Below are positions 7,725 through 17,633 of a DNA stretch of 64,000 nucleotides, in pieces. The position numbers and the translations under genes were made by a program. This stretch comes from Clostridium cellulovorans 743B (lineage in GTDB: Bacteria; Bacillota; Clostridia; Clostridiales; Clostridiaceae), in assembly GCF_000145275.1 (NCBI RefSeq), contig NC_014393.1, positions 372,001 through 436,000 on the forward strand, read 5' to 3'. Numbering within the stretch: the first letter of the stretch is position 1; every line of letters starts with the position of its first letter. The notes below the pieces were generated by a model that was not told the origin of the DNA, searched no databases, and was given only the letters and a program-made list of their open reading frames with translations.

Positions 7725-9548
7725 ATGCTAAAACCGATAAATACAAAAAATATTAAGCTTTTACCAAGTATATTCAAAGAAAGATATGATTTGAACCGTA
7801 ATTATCTCATTAATGTAAAAAATCAAGGGTTATTACAAAATTTTTATTTAGAAGCAGGTATAATTTTACCTGGACTTCAGGTACTGCATAATCCTGATAC
7901 TGATGAAATTCATTGGGGCTGGGATGCACCAACTTGCCAATTAAGGGGACACTTTTTAGGACATTGGCTATCTGCTGCTGCATCCATATTTGTCAGTGAG
8001 CAAGATCATGAGTTAAAAGCTAAGTTAGATAAAATAATAGATGAACTTATTAAATGTCAGGAATTAAATGGCGGTGAATGGATTGGACCGATACCCGAAA
8101 AATATTTTCAAAAGCTAGAAAATTCTCATCATGTATGGTCTCCTCAATATGTCATGCATAAAGTTCTTATGGGACTGATGAACTCTTATATCGATACTAA
8201 CAGTGATAAAGCACTTGCGATTCTTGACAAGTTAAGTAATTGGTATATAAAGTGGACAGATGATATGTTGATAAAAAATCCACGTGCTATTTATGGTGGC
8301 GAGGAAGCAGGAATGCTAGAAGTATGGATTACCATGTATGAAATAACAGCGGAGGAAAAGTATCTAGAGCTTGCTAAAAAGTATAGTAATCCAAGAATTT
8401 TTAGAGATTTGGAAGCTGGTAGGGATACCTTAACTAACTGTCATGCAAATGCCAGTATTCCATGGTCCCATGGGGCAGCTAAGCTTTATGAGGTTACTGG
8501 TGATGAGAAATGGAGAAAAATCACAGAAGCATTTTGGAAGAATGCAGTGACAGATCGTGGTTATTACTGTAGTGGTGGACAAGGTGCTGGCGAATATTGG
8601 ACGCCTCCTTTTAAACTTGGTCTCTTTTTAAGCGATTCAAATCAGGAATTTTGTACGGTTTATAATATGATAAGAACTGCATCCTATCTATATAAATGGA
8701 CTGGAGATACTTCTTTTGCTGACTACATCGAACTCAATTTGTATAACGGTTTCCTCGCTCAGCAAAATAAGTACACAGGAATGCCTACTTACTTCCTTCC
8801 ACTAGGAGCTGGAAGTAAGAAAAAGTGGGGAACGGAAACTCGCGATTTTTGGTGTTGTCATGGTACAATGGTTCAGGCTCAGACTCTATATAATTCATTG
8901 ATTTATTTTGAAGACAAAGAAAGGCTTGTTGTGAGCCAATACATTCCTTCCGAATTAAAGTGGAACTATAATAATACAGATATTACTATTCAGCAGAGAG
9001 TAAATATGAAATATTATAATGACCTTGCTTTTTTTGATGAAAGAGATGAAAGTCAGATGTCACGTTGGTCACTGAAATTCCAAGTCGCTGCTGAGAAAAA
9101 CGAAAGTTTTACTCTTTCGTTTAGAGTACCTAAATGGGTAAAGGAACTACCAAGCGTAACAATCAATAATGAAAAAATCGATGATTTAACCGTAGATGAG
9201 GGATACATCAATATAAAAAGAGAGTGGTCACAAGATGAAGTATTAATTTACTTTCCTTGTAGGCTAGAAATTTCTCCATTGCCGGATATGCCAGACACCT
9301 TTGCATTTATGGAAGGTCCGATTGTATTGGCGGGTATTTGTGATGAAGAAAGGAGATTGTACGGTGATGCCGATAAACCGAGCGAAATTTTGATGCCACA
9401 ATACCAACACACATATGGAGTATTCCCTTGGAAACAGGGCATCTATAAGACAATCAATCAACCTGAAAATATAACTTTTATGCCACTGTATGAAATAACA
9501 GAAGAAAGATACACAGTATATTTTAATAGGGATAAAAGTTTATTATAA
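7725..9548 (+). CDS. GH127 beta-L-arabinofuranosidase (DUF1680)
   Basis: The 607-residue intracellular enzyme lacks a signal peptide and has the (alpha/alpha)6-barrel signatures of GH127. The zinc and nucleophile residues known from Bifidobacterium HypBA1 are visible: Glu308 and Cys310 in QEFCTVYNM, and Cys377-Cys378 in FWCCHGTM, where the first Cys is the expected nucleophile. Glu290 in GAGEYW is a good candidate for the acid/base. It should release L-arabinofuranose from short beta-arabino-oligosaccharides taken up by the cell. The ATG at 7725 is chosen because GAGAGGCGG lies just upstream; a GTG at 7704 is in frame but precedes that site. No arabinose catabolic genes follow. Confidence 0.9.
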   Translation: MLKPINTKNIKLLPSIFKERYDLNRNYLINVKNQGLLQNFYLEAGIILPGLQVLHNPDTDEIHWGWDAPTCQLRGHFLGHWLSAAASIFVSEQDHELKAKLDKIIDELIKCQELNGGEWIGPIPEKYFQKLENSHHVWSPQYVMHKVLMGLMNSYIDTNSDKALAILDKLSNWYIKWTDDMLIKNPRAIYGGEEAGMLEVWITMYEITAEEKYLELAKKYSNPRIFRDLEAGRDTLTNCHANASIPWSHGAAKLYEVTGDEKWRKITEAFWKNAVTDRGYYCSGGQGAGEYWTPPFKLGLFLSDSNQEFCTVYNMIRTASYLYKWTGDTSFADYIELNLYNGFLAQQNKYTGMPTYFLPLGAGSKKKWGTETRDFWCCHGTMVQAQTLYNSLIYFEDKERLVVSQYIPSELKWNYNNTDITIQQRVNMKYYNDLAFFDERDESQMSRWSLKFQVAAEKNESFTLSFRVPKWVKELPSVTINNEKIDDLTVDEGYINIKREWSQDEVLIYFPCRLEISPLPDMPDTFAFMEGPIVLAGICDEERRLYGDADKPSEILMPQYQHTYGVFPWKQGIYKTINQPENITFMPLYEITEERYTVYFNRDKSLL

Positions 9549-9591
9549 ATTTCATACTTATAACTATCTTCGATGCTTTTTATTAACTGAA

Positions 9592-9755
9592 GATCCTAAA
9601 GTAAGGAGGCTACGTAAAAAAGGTGCTTGGCGTTTAGGATTTAAGCCTCCTTCACATATAGACATCACATATGCACTGCGTATATAATGGGTTGCTTTTA
9701 GGATTTAAGACCCTTTAACTGGTCAGCGTCGAGAGATGTTGGCTTTCTTTTTCTT
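9592..9755 (+). ncRNA. Possible structured RNA ending in a terminator
   Basis: The region has no gene but shows ordered structure. An exact 13-base repeat (TTTAGGATTTAAG) occurs at 9633-9645 and 9697-9709. Each copy lies in the 3' part of a hairpin: GGAGGC/GCCTCC (9605-9610 with 9645-9650) and GGGT/ACCC (9689-9692 with 9710-9713). ATCCTAAA at 9593-9600 is exactly complementary to the TTTAGGAT in both repeats, so alternative pairings exist. A final hairpin (GTCAGC 9722-9727 with GTTGGC 9738-9743) runs into TTTCTTTTTCTT. No known class was recognised. It could also be a degraded mobile element end. Confidence 0.4.
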
Positions 9756-9876
9756 AAACGTAGAGGTTAAAGCAATAGTAAGGCAATAATAATATTAGAG
9801 AGCAGATATCTAATGTCATTTTATTAAAAATCTAAAGTTTTTTATAAGTAGAGTTAGTATCTTTAAAACTTCTATG

Positions 9877-10308
9877 TTAGGTGTTATTAGTATTAATAGA
9901 AAAGTTTCTATAAATTAGGTCATAACGATTAATGAAACCAACGGATTCCCAAAACTTATTTCCTACAGTATTTTCTGCAAAAGCAACAAGGGCGACTTTT
10001 GTTATTTCTTCTTTTCTTAAAGCATCAAGAACAGCATTGACTAAAGATTTACCGATGCCCTTGTTTCGATAATCAACATTAACGGCTGTATGATAAATGT
10101 ATGCTCTTCTTCCATCATGTCCACATAGTAGAACTCCAACTATCTTATCTCCCTCTTTTGCAATGAAGTTTGTATTAGGATTTCTTTTTAAAAACTTTTT
10201 GATTCCTTCAAAGGAGTCATCTAAACTACGCATACCCATTCCTTGAGTATTTGTCCATAATTCATGAACCTTATGGTAATCTTCAATTGACATTAATTTT
10301 ATTTCCAT
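9877..10308 (-). CDS. GNAT-family N-acetyltransferase
   Basis: The 143-residue single-domain GNAT has the acetyl-CoA-binding motif A VNVDYRNKGIGKSLVNAVL (R/QxxGxG/A) and a C-terminal VAFAENTVGNKFWESVGFINRYD, the usual motif B region. The opening MEIKLMSIEDYHKVHELW is typical of small clostridial GNATs. The acceptor substrate is unknown. The ATG at 10308 is chosen because GGAGG lies 9 bases upstream; the longer frame would need a TTG inside that spacer. It is monocistronic. Confidence 0.85.
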   Translation of the reverse strand: MEIKLMSIEDYHKVHELWTNTQGMGMRSLDDSFEGIKKFLKRNPNTNFIAKEGDKIVGVLLCGHDGRRAYIYHTAVNVDYRNKGIGKSLVNAVLDALRKEEITKVALVAFAENTVGNKFWESVGFINRYDLIYRNFSINTNNT

Positions 10309-10562
10309 GATTATCAACCTCCATAAAACAACAGTATATATAAATTTCGTTAGTGATATTACGCCAAGATTCTAGAGCAATATTGAAAAATTAATGTAAT
10401 CTATCAAGAATCTTTATGGAAACATATCACTATTATACCATTGAGAGATTTTAAAAAGCACTACATATGAGATAAAATGAAAAATGTGTTAAAATAAGAC
10501 AAGAACTCATGAAAGGCTCACGTATTTACATAGCTTCAATTTTAGTGAAAGGGGGAATTTTT

Positions 10563-10619
10563 ATGAAAGTACAAAGTTTTAGGTTAGTCGAAAATATAGG
10601 AGGCGAACAACTTCTATAA
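10563..10619 (+). CDS. Short 18-codon reading frame with a strong ribosome binding site
   Basis: ATG at 10563 follows AAAGGGGG with a 7-8 base gap and opens an 18-codon frame (MKVQSFRLVENIGGEQLL) that stops 19 bases before the next gene's start. It may be a leader peptide that couples translation to the GNAT gene, or the remnant of a lost gene. No homology is recognised. Confidence 0.3.
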   Translation: MKVQSFRLVENIGGEQLL

Positions 10620-10638
10620 AATAGAGATGGAGATAAAA

Positions 10639-11175
10639 ATGGAGAATATAGTTTCAGATAGATTAATTATTAGAAGGTTTACAGAAAATGATTGGCAAGA
10701 TTTATATGAGTATTTATCAGATGAAGAGGTGGTAAGATTTGAGCCCTATGATACTTATTCTGAGGAACAGGCTAAAGAAGAAGTAATTAACAGGGCAAGA
10801 AATGAAATTTTTTATGCAGTTACTTTAAAGGACAGTGGAAAAGTGATTGGAAATCTCACATTTATTAAGGGAGACTTCGATACTTATGAATTAGGCTACG
10901 TTTTTAATAGAAAATATCATGGAAAAGGTTATGCTACTGAAGGAGCAAAAACATTGATTGAATATGGATTTTCTAGTCTTGGTGCAAGACGTATTATTGC
11001 TATGTGCAGTTCAATGAATAAACCTTCTTGGAAATTACTTGAGCGGTTGAATATGAGACGTGAAGGCGTATTGCTGCAAAATGTCTATTTTAAGGTGGAT
11101 AGTGATGGACAACCAATATGGTTTGATACTTATGAGTATGCAATATTAAAATCAGAATGGCATAAATTAAAATAA
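10639..11175 (+). CDS. GNAT acetyltransferase, RimJ/RimL type
   Basis: The protein begins ENIVSDRLIIRRFTENDWQDLYEYLSD, the hallmark of the Acetyltransf_3 (RimJ/RimL-like) group, and has the CoA motif NRKYHGKGYATEGAKTLIEY and the C-terminal NKPSWKLLERLNMRREG. Members acetylate protein N-termini, antibiotics or small amines; the target here is unknown. The ATG at 10639 is preferred (GGAG six bases upstream). An in-frame ATG at 10627 would add four residues but lacks its own site. It stands alone, preceded by a short translated-looking frame. Confidence 0.85.
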   Translation: MENIVSDRLIIRRFTENDWQDLYEYLSDEEVVRFEPYDTYSEEQAKEEVINRARNEIFYAVTLKDSGKVIGNLTFIKGDFDTYELGYVFNRKYHGKGYATEGAKTLIEYGFSSLGARRIIAMCSSMNKPSWKLLERLNMRREGVLLQNVYFKVDSDGQPIWFDTYEYAILKSEWHKLK

Positions 11176-11351
11176 AATGTATGCTTCCTTCTAGGTAGAC
11201 AAGTGAAATAATAAAAACTTGTTTGCTTGGAAGGTCGCGGTTCAAGTTTGAGAAATATATGAAAAAGGTATAAATGTATTGATACATAAAGAGGGAATGA
11301 TTTCTATAATTAAACTACTTCAGCAAATATAAGACCTAAGGAGAAATTAAT

Positions 11352-12113
11352 ATGTTGGTTTTAAGTGTGGATAATCTAAAGAAAGTTTATACTAGCAAGA
11401 ATAATGAAAATTCAACAAACGCATTAAATGGAGTTGATTTTAAAATAGAAGAAGGCGAATTTGTAGGCATAATGGGACCTTCTGGTAGTGGTAAAACTAC
11501 ATTATTAAACTTGCTTAGTGGTATTGATAGATTAAGTTCAGGGAAGATTGAAATCTTGGGTAAAGACGTAAAAAAGATGTCTAAGAATAATATGACTTTG
11601 TTTAGGCGTGAGCATTTAGGTTTTGTATTTCAAGATTTCAATTTGTTAGATAGTTTAACGATAGAAGAAAATATTATGCTGCCTTTGAGTTTAGATTATC
11701 ATGAGCCAGAAGAAATGAAGGGAAAAATCGATGGTGTCATGGCTATGCTTGATATTGCAACAATAAAAGATAAATATCCATATTCAGTCTCAGGGGGACA
11801 ACAACAACGAGCAGCTATTGGTAGGGCAATAATAAACAATCCTGATATTATATTTGCTGATGAACCTACGGGTAATTTAGATTGGAAGTCTTCAAATACT
11901 GTAATGGGATACTTTGAAAAGCTAAACATGATGAATAACAATACAATATTAGTTGTAACACATGATCCATTTACAGCTAGTTACTGCAATAGGATAATCT
12001 TTATTAAAGATGGGCTGATTCATTCAGAAGTTACTAGAGACAGCAAAGAGCGGACCCAATTCCTTAATGTAATATTAGAAAAACTCAATAGTATTGGAGA
12101 TGAAAAAAAATGA
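11352..12113 (+). CDS. ABC transporter ATPase, BceA-like
   Basis: The 253-residue ATPase has Walker A GPSGSGKTT (42-50), the ABC signature SGGQQQR (147-153), Walker B IIFADEP (166-172) and the switch His in VVTHD. The LNGVDFKIEEGEF opening and DEPTGNLD are typical of the MacB/BceA branch, which powers peptide-antibiotic resistance or extrusion. It overlaps the permease gene by four bases (ATGA), so the two form one operon. Unlike most bceAB loci, no sensor kinase or response regulator is adjacent in the window. Confidence 0.9.
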   Translation: MLVLSVDNLKKVYTSKNNENSTNALNGVDFKIEEGEFVGIMGPSGSGKTTLLNLLSGIDRLSSGKIEILGKDVKKMSKNNMTLFRREHLGFVFQDFNLLDSLTIEENIMLPLSLDYHEPEEMKGKIDGVMAMLDIATIKDKYPYSVSGGQQQRAAIGRAIINNPDIIFADEPTGNLDWKSSNTVMGYFEKLNMMNNNTILVVTHDPFTASYCNRIIFIKDGLIHSEVTRDSKERTQFLNVILEKLNSIGDEKK

Positions 12114-14026
12114 ACTTTAGAGAACTTTCATTAAAGATGGCTAAAGTTAACATAAGAAGATATGCTATATACTTTCTATGTAGTGGATTCATAACTATGC
12201 TGGTTTTTCTGTATTTAACTATGTATACAAATAAAGATTTTAATGATTCGTCAAAAGTAAATAGTATGATATCAAGTAACTTATTTGCTCCAACTTTGGC
12301 TTTGGGTATATTTTCAGTTGTTTTTATAGTTCACTTTCATAATTATTTTATTAAATCTAGAAAAAAGGATTTCTCACTTTTTATGACTTTGGGTTTGACT
12401 AATAATGATATAAGGAAAATTATAGTTTTAGAGAATATTTTAATCACAGCTGGTTCTATATTAGTGGGACTTGCTATGGGGACTTTGTTTTCAAAAATAT
12501 TTTATTGTATTGTACTAAAGATAACTGATCTTAATATAGATTTCTCTATGAATCTTAAGAGTTATCTATATACAATAGTATTTTTAGGCAGTATTAATTT
12601 AATAATGATTTTAAAAAGCTGTGTATTCGTACCAGTATACCAAATTATAGAACTTTTAAAAGCTGAGCATAGAGCTGATTATAATTTTATGGATAAAAAA
12701 ATCTTCAGAATTCTAGGAATCTCTCTTATTATTAGCTCAATTATTATTCAGTGGGTTGGAATAATTAATAAAAAAAGCTTTATTCCTATTTATGTAAATA
12801 TGGTTATTAGTTTAATAGGTATATATTTATTTGTGGCAAACTTACATTTTTTTATAGACAAGTTTCTTAAGTTATTTAAACAGAAAACTGCTAATAATTT
12901 AGTATGGGTAAGCAATTTAAAATATTCCATAGGAAGCTCTAAGAATATTATTTTTTTATCTACATTGTTTCTTACTACAATAGTCTACTTTATGAGCTTT
13001 AGTTCTACCGGTACAGAGATATTACAGAAAAATATTTTTATAAGCAATCCATATGATTTAGCTTATGGAGAAGTATACAATAAAAATAAACTCTCAGAAG
13101 ATAAATTAAAGAGTATACTTCAGGATAATAATGTTAAGATAGATTCAATAGATAATCTAGAATTTATTACCCAAGGAGCGATGACTATAATCTCTGATGA
13201 AAGGTTAAAGGAATCCCTTGGAATTGATTTAACTGTAGAAAAAGGACAATACACATATTTGCACCAAATTAATAAGAATGATGGTTATCTCCATAATAAT
13301 CAAGAAGTCAAAAGTTATAAAATAAATGAAATTACATATACTTGCCAAGATAAAATTGATAAAATACTTTTTAATAATATACCTATCTTAAAGAATACTA
13401 ACTATTTAATCTTTAGTGATGAGGATTACTTAAAAATAAAATCAACATCACCATTAAAGAACATAGGGAACATTAAGTTTATAAATTTTAATGATTGGAG
13501 TAAAACGGAGAAAGTAGTACAAGCTTTAATAAAGGAACTACAAGATTATAATAAGAAAAATACCAAACAGTTTTTTCAAAATGAAAAGGATGATATAAAA
13601 GTCTTTAAGCCTGTTTCTAAGATAGAGGATTTAACGTTATTAAAAGAATCTAGTAGGTTCTTAATGTTTATACTATGCTTCGTGTTTTCATTATTCTTTA
13701 TGGCATCAAACTTAATGATACATTTCAAGTTATTATTAGAAGAACAGCGAGAAAAGGTCAAATATCAAAAGTTGTACAAGATTGGATTTACAGAAAGAGA
13801 CTTGTCATCAAATATTTCAAAAGAATTGATGGTGTTATTTTTAGTCCCTTGTTTTCTAGGAATATATTTAGGGGGCTATTATATATGTTTTAAGTTATCT
13901 TCAATTGGGTTTAATAATAGCTATGGCATAAAATATTCAATGTTCACGGGATGTATTTATATTTTATTAGAGCTGTTATTCTATTTGGCTTATAGAAGGT
14001 ATTATATTAAAAAAATTTTATCATAG
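12110..14026 (+). CDS. ABC transporter permease, BceB-like (FtsX domains)
   Basis: The 638-residue membrane protein has about ten hydrophobic segments, two FtsX-type blocks (near residues 55-165 and near 520-630) and a large extracellular loop between segments (about residues 310-510), which is the BceB/VraE architecture used for sensing and removing bacitracin- or lantibiotic-like peptides. The motif SRKKDFSLFMTLGLTNNDIRK after the second segment is characteristic. It is paired with the ATPase upstream and followed by a terminator. The substrate is unknown. Confidence 0.88.
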   Translation: MNFRELSLKMAKVNIRRYAIYFLCSGFITMLVFLYLTMYTNKDFNDSSKVNSMISSNLFAPTLALGIFSVVFIVHFHNYFIKSRKKDFSLFMTLGLTNNDIRKIIVLENILITAGSILVGLAMGTLFSKIFYCIVLKITDLNIDFSMNLKSYLYTIVFLGSINLIMILKSCVFVPVYQIIELLKAEHRADYNFMDKKIFRILGISLIISSIIIQWVGIINKKSFIPIYVNMVISLIGIYLFVANLHFFIDKFLKLFKQKTANNLVWVSNLKYSIGSSKNIIFLSTLFLTTIVYFMSFSSTGTEILQKNIFISNPYDLAYGEVYNKNKLSEDKLKSILQDNNVKIDSIDNLEFITQGAMTIISDERLKESLGIDLTVEKGQYTYLHQINKNDGYLHNNQEVKSYKINEITYTCQDKIDKILFNNIPILKNTNYLIFSDEDYLKIKSTSPLKNIGNIKFINFNDWSKTEKVVQALIKELQDYNKKNTKQFFQNEKDDIKVFKPVSKIEDLTLLKESSRFLMFILCFVFSLFFMASNLMIHFKLLLEEQREKVKYQKLYKIGFTERDLSSNISKELMVLFLVPCFLGIYLGGYYICFKLSSIGFNNSYGIKYSMFTGCIYILLELLFYLAYRRYYIKKILS

Positions 14027-14033
14027 TAATTCT

Positions 14034-14100
14034 TTAACAAAGCCTAATTTTAAGCTATTCTTTGCGATAGTTACCTTAGAATTAGGCTTTGTTAAAATAG
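14034..14100 (+). terminator. Intrinsic terminator after the BceAB-like operon
   Basis: TTAACAAAGCCTAATTTTA (14034-14052) pairs with TAGAATTAGGCTTTGTTAA (14077-14095) with one mismatch, enclosing a loop of about 25 bases. It also terminates the minus-strand pseudogene on the other side, so it is probably bidirectional. Confidence 0.7.
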
Positions 14101-14102
14101 GT

Positions 14103-14650
14103 TCATTTGTAACATTTTAATCCACAGTATGATATGTAACTCATAAAATTCTCTCCTTCATAGAGTTTATTTTTATTAACAACTATAACTTCTTCAATTT
14201 CTCCAGAATCGATGACAATTGATTGTCCAGTATCAGCAGTGTTCAATGCTCCTTTTTAATGGCAAACATTCCTTGCTACATTCATTAACAACTGTATGTG
14301 CAGTTATATAATCTATACCTGCCATTTCAAGAACTAGGGCAGAAACTTGATTTTCCATGGAACTATGAGGTGTTTCACCATGTATGTTATAAGGGTATGG
14401 CGATGGATAGAGAGAGGCAAGCTGATGTATTGGTTCAACTAGTGGTTCTATAGAAAGACAACTACTATTAGCATCAAATGGAGGACTTTTAATTGAAGTT
14501 ATACACAGCTTTAAGTTTTTATATGGTTGACTTGTGGATAGTATTGGGTTGCCGTTACCTCCAACTGCCAAGCTTTGGCCAGTACCAAGGGATATTTAAA
14601 TCTATAGCTGTAACTGGAATTTTATTTGTAAAGTTGAATGTATTAGTCAT
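14103..14650 (-). pseudogene. Frameshifted gene of unknown function next to the RADAR operon
   Basis: Translation from an ATG at 14650 (AGAAGGTG site upstream) gives MTNTFNFTNKIPVTAIDLN and ends after 31 codons at 14555. The coding pattern then continues in a second frame (…AVGGNGNPILSTSQPYKNLK…HTVVNECSKECLPLK, to 14233) and in a third frame (…GALNTADTGQSIVIDSGEIE…). Removing one G near 14567 and one A from the A5 run near 14255 would restore one protein of about 190 residues. The last 13 codons (MSYISYCGLKCYK, 14144-14103) have their own GAAGGAG site and resemble the start of DUF3795 proteins. I do not recognise the main family. Sequencing indels are an alternative. Confidence 0.5.
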
Positions 14651-14810
14651 GGTTCACCTTCTTTTGTATAGTATGTTGTTAATAAAAACAGTTTTAAAAT
14701 AGTATAAATCAAAAAGTGTATTACTAGATTCTTTAAAAATAGACACAGCAAAGGCTAAGTCTTTTCAACTTGTACAAAATTAGAAATTGTAGGTGCTGAT
14801 ATTTAAAAAT

Positions 14811-17618
14811 TTAAATATCAGCACCTAAGTTTTTCAAAACTTCTACTAAGCATTGATAATATTCTTTATGTCTTATTTGATGATTTATGAAAGAAGTTTT
14901 TATGCCGTAGTCACGTAGTTTATCTATCCAAGCTAATGCAACTTCTTTACAAACATTTTTATGTAATAATCCGTAATATAAATAAGCTAGTTCATTACTA
15001 ACATTGGTATTAAACACCGTTGGATCATCAGAGTTGACATTTAGCATTATTTTAGTATTTTTATCTTCTAATATGCTATTAATTATATAGGCATGGTGGT
15101 CAAATAAAGAATCCATTTCTCCAATTACTGCGTTAGAAGTTGGGTTTACTTCCACTACTATGCCTTTAGTAGCTACTTTTTTTCTGATTATTTCTTGTAT
15201 CTTCACAATCATGCCACAATCTATATCTGTAACAGCTACTTGAATAGGTTCATAGAGTTTTTTTAGGTAGCATTTGCAGTGATATACATGATTCAATTTA
15301 TCTGCATTCCATATTTTTGTATCAGCATCGGCTGCTCTTATACAAAAAATTTCTGGTTTATCTAAATAGTTATCAGTTTTGTACCTCTCATTTACTTCAA
15401 ATTTCCTAAAGCGATTCTCATAAGCTTTAAATAGCATTGGAGTAGTGATGCCGTTCATATTTTCATACACTTCAGAAGCGTAAGTATAAATTTGATTTTC
15501 AAGGTAGATATTTATTTTAGGATCGTAATCTTTTTCGTTTGCATATATACCCCAAACCCATAGGAGGTTGTCTAAATATTCACCTCTAGGCAAAATCACA
15601 ACAGGATTTGCTCGTTTCCAATATTCAGCGTCAACACCAAGGGCTATTCCGTGACCAATCCTATCACCAGCATGAAATTTGCAAAATTCTATAACTTCAT
15701 CAATCCTTCTAAGTCCAGATAATAGGTGCCTAAAGTCTTCCCCCGCATGGAAAGTAAAAGCGAGGCTTTTATTTTTTATCAACTTACCATCTTTATTTTT
15801 AGATTTCAACGTTTGTCCATTGCTACCTCTAGCTTTATCAAAGACAGGAGCAAATACGGAAATAGGAGTATCATTTTCTCCGCTGGCAGCATCTAAGCCT
15901 AAAATAAATTGAGATAAATGTGGAATTTCATTTCTTAAGTTTACTAAAGTTTGAATTTGAGACATATACTTTTCTTGTAAGATACCAAAGTATAATTCAC
16001 CAGCAGTGCTCTGGGTATCTTTATTATGTAAATGCCAACATTTCTCTTCAGATCGTATATCTTCCTCTTTTAAAAGATGTATCACCAAACCAAATAGAGG
16101 AAAAGCATTTTCACCTATTTTACTATATTCTTTATCGAGAATTTCATTAGTCTTATGAAGAAAATCCTCATCAATAACTTCTTTATATGCTGAAAGAATA
16201 TTTATAAGGTCTTTTCTAAAAGATTTAGTGTTTATTGAAGTACGAAGTTCAAGTTTTTTTAGAAAATTATCTTGAAACATAGTCCTAAAAAGTGTCTTAT
16301 AGTAATACTTAGTATCGGTATAAGCGATTGATTTACTTGCCTTATGATAGTATTTTTTAAAATAATCCAAACCTTTTACTGTAGCACCATTTTGAACTAT
16401 ATGATTAAAGAAATTAGTCCTTATTCTTAAATAGTTCAAAAATAGCTGAGAAAACATCGTATCACTTTTTTCTTCTTTAATATATTTTAGAGCATAGAAT
16501 ATAAACACATTCTCGCCATAAGTTTTTACGCATTGTGCTCTGTGAAAAATATCAAAGACAAAATCTTCGCTGTTTTCTTCCATATCAATAGAATATCTTT
16601 TAATTAGGATATCCCAGAGATTTTTATAAGTGCTAAAGTCTGTTTCATCACTGCTAATAATGCTCTTATTCTTAATCCATTTAGAAATATCCTCACCGTA
16701 GGAAAGTAAAGTGATAAAGTCATAAATGAGTTTTTCATCAGAAGAATTATTAAAATAAGATTCTTTCAGTGATTCATTATTAACTCCGTCAGAATCTTCT
16801 TGGGGGAAACAGGTTTTATGATTAAATTCAGAAATCCAATCCTCAAAGCGCTTGTTACATTCGCAGCTACTACTATATTTTCCAAAAAGAAAAATACAAA
16901 GTGTGAGTCTAAGAATTATAGCTGAAAGTACATACTCTACAAGGCTTGACGGTATCCCCATATGACTTATATATGATACATCTCCACGGAAAAATATATT
17001 CATTATAATATTCCAAGAAATTGCGAAGTTAAAACAAGCCCCAGCATGAAGATGATTTTCTGCAACACCACTAACTAAAGTATCTTCAAGTTGCATATCT
17101 GCAAGCATGATGCTTGAGTAAAATCCATCCAATTGATCAATATCATCCATATCATTCTCTAATAAATAATTTATAGCAACTATGTCTAAAGGCATCATTC
17201 TAGATAAACTATTTAAAATTATAATTTTCTGAGAGGTATCATATGGTCCAAAGATTTCTTTATCATTTTTATTATTCCAATATTTAAAAGTTATCTTTCC
17301 ATCTCTATGAGAAATCAAAGAGGTGGAAAGTTTGTTTATCGTATCGAAGTATTTGCACATAACATAGCTTTTATCGAATTCCTTATGTTCAAAGATAAAA
17401 GGATAATGCTTTTGTAGTGTTAGTTTAACTTCATCGATGTTGTGTGGCTTAAAGTCTAAATTTAGGTTGTCCCACAAATGGTCTACAACTGTTTTGTTGC
17501 TTGGGTTATTTTTGTTTGATGATAAGGCTATGTCTAAAAACAAATCTTTTTTATATAGGCTTAAGCTCCTAAGGGGAAATATAAGTATTGCAAGTGAGGT
17601 TTCTATTTTTCTTAGCAT
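14811..17618 (-). CDS. rdrB: RdrB-like giant adenosine deaminase-fold protein (RADAR defence)
   Basis: The 935-residue protein contains the metal and catalytic motifs of adenosine deaminases spread over an unusually long chain: NHLHAG (His189, His191), FHAGED (His624, Glu627), DRIGHG (His656), NPTSN (825-829) and NSDDP (Asp864, Asp865). Ordinary ADA enzymes are about 340 residues; the extra ~430 residues between the first and second motifs fit RdrB, the deaminase of RADAR, which forms large shells with RdrA. The established role is deamination of adenosine in RNA or nucleotides during phage infection. AAGAGGTG lies 5-8 bases before the ATG. The gene starts 15 bases after rdrA stops, so the two form one operon. 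The RADAR call rests on the pair. Confidence 0.85.
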   Translation of the reverse strand: MLRKIETSLAILIFPLRSLSLYKKDLFLDIALSSNKNNPSNKTVVDHLWDNLNLDFKPHNIDEVKLTLQKHYPFIFEHKEFDKSYVMCKYFDTINKLSTSLISHRDGKITFKYWNNKNDKEIFGPYDTSQKIIILNSLSRMMPLDIVAINYLLENDMDDIDQLDGFYSSIMLADMQLEDTLVSGVAENHLHAGACFNFAISWNIIMNIFFRGDVSYISHMGIPSSLVEYVLSAIILRLTLCIFLFGKYSSSCECNKRFEDWISEFNHKTCFPQEDSDGVNNESLKESYFNNSSDEKLIYDFITLLSYGEDISKWIKNKSIISSDETDFSTYKNLWDILIKRYSIDMEENSEDFVFDIFHRAQCVKTYGENVFIFYALKYIKEEKSDTMFSQLFLNYLRIRTNFFNHIVQNGATVKGLDYFKKYYHKASKSIAYTDTKYYYKTLFRTMFQDNFLKKLELRTSINTKSFRKDLINILSAYKEVIDEDFLHKTNEILDKEYSKIGENAFPLFGLVIHLLKEEDIRSEEKCWHLHNKDTQSTAGELYFGILQEKYMSQIQTLVNLRNEIPHLSQFILGLDAASGENDTPISVFAPVFDKARGSNGQTLKSKNKDGKLIKNKSLAFTFHAGEDFRHLLSGLRRIDEVIEFCKFHAGDRIGHGIALGVDAEYWKRANPVVILPRGEYLDNLLWVWGIYANEKDYDPKINIYLENQIYTYASEVYENMNGITTPMLFKAYENRFRKFEVNERYKTDNYLDKPEIFCIRAADADTKIWNADKLNHVYHCKCYLKKLYEPIQVAVTDIDCGMIVKIQEIIRKKVATKGIVVEVNPTSNAVIGEMDSLFDHHAYIINSILEDKNTKIMLNVNSDDPTVFNTNVSNELAYLYYGLLHKNVCKEVALAWIDKLRDYGIKTSFINHQIRHKEYYQCLVEVLKNLGADI

Positions 17619-17633
17619 GGATGCACCTCTTAA

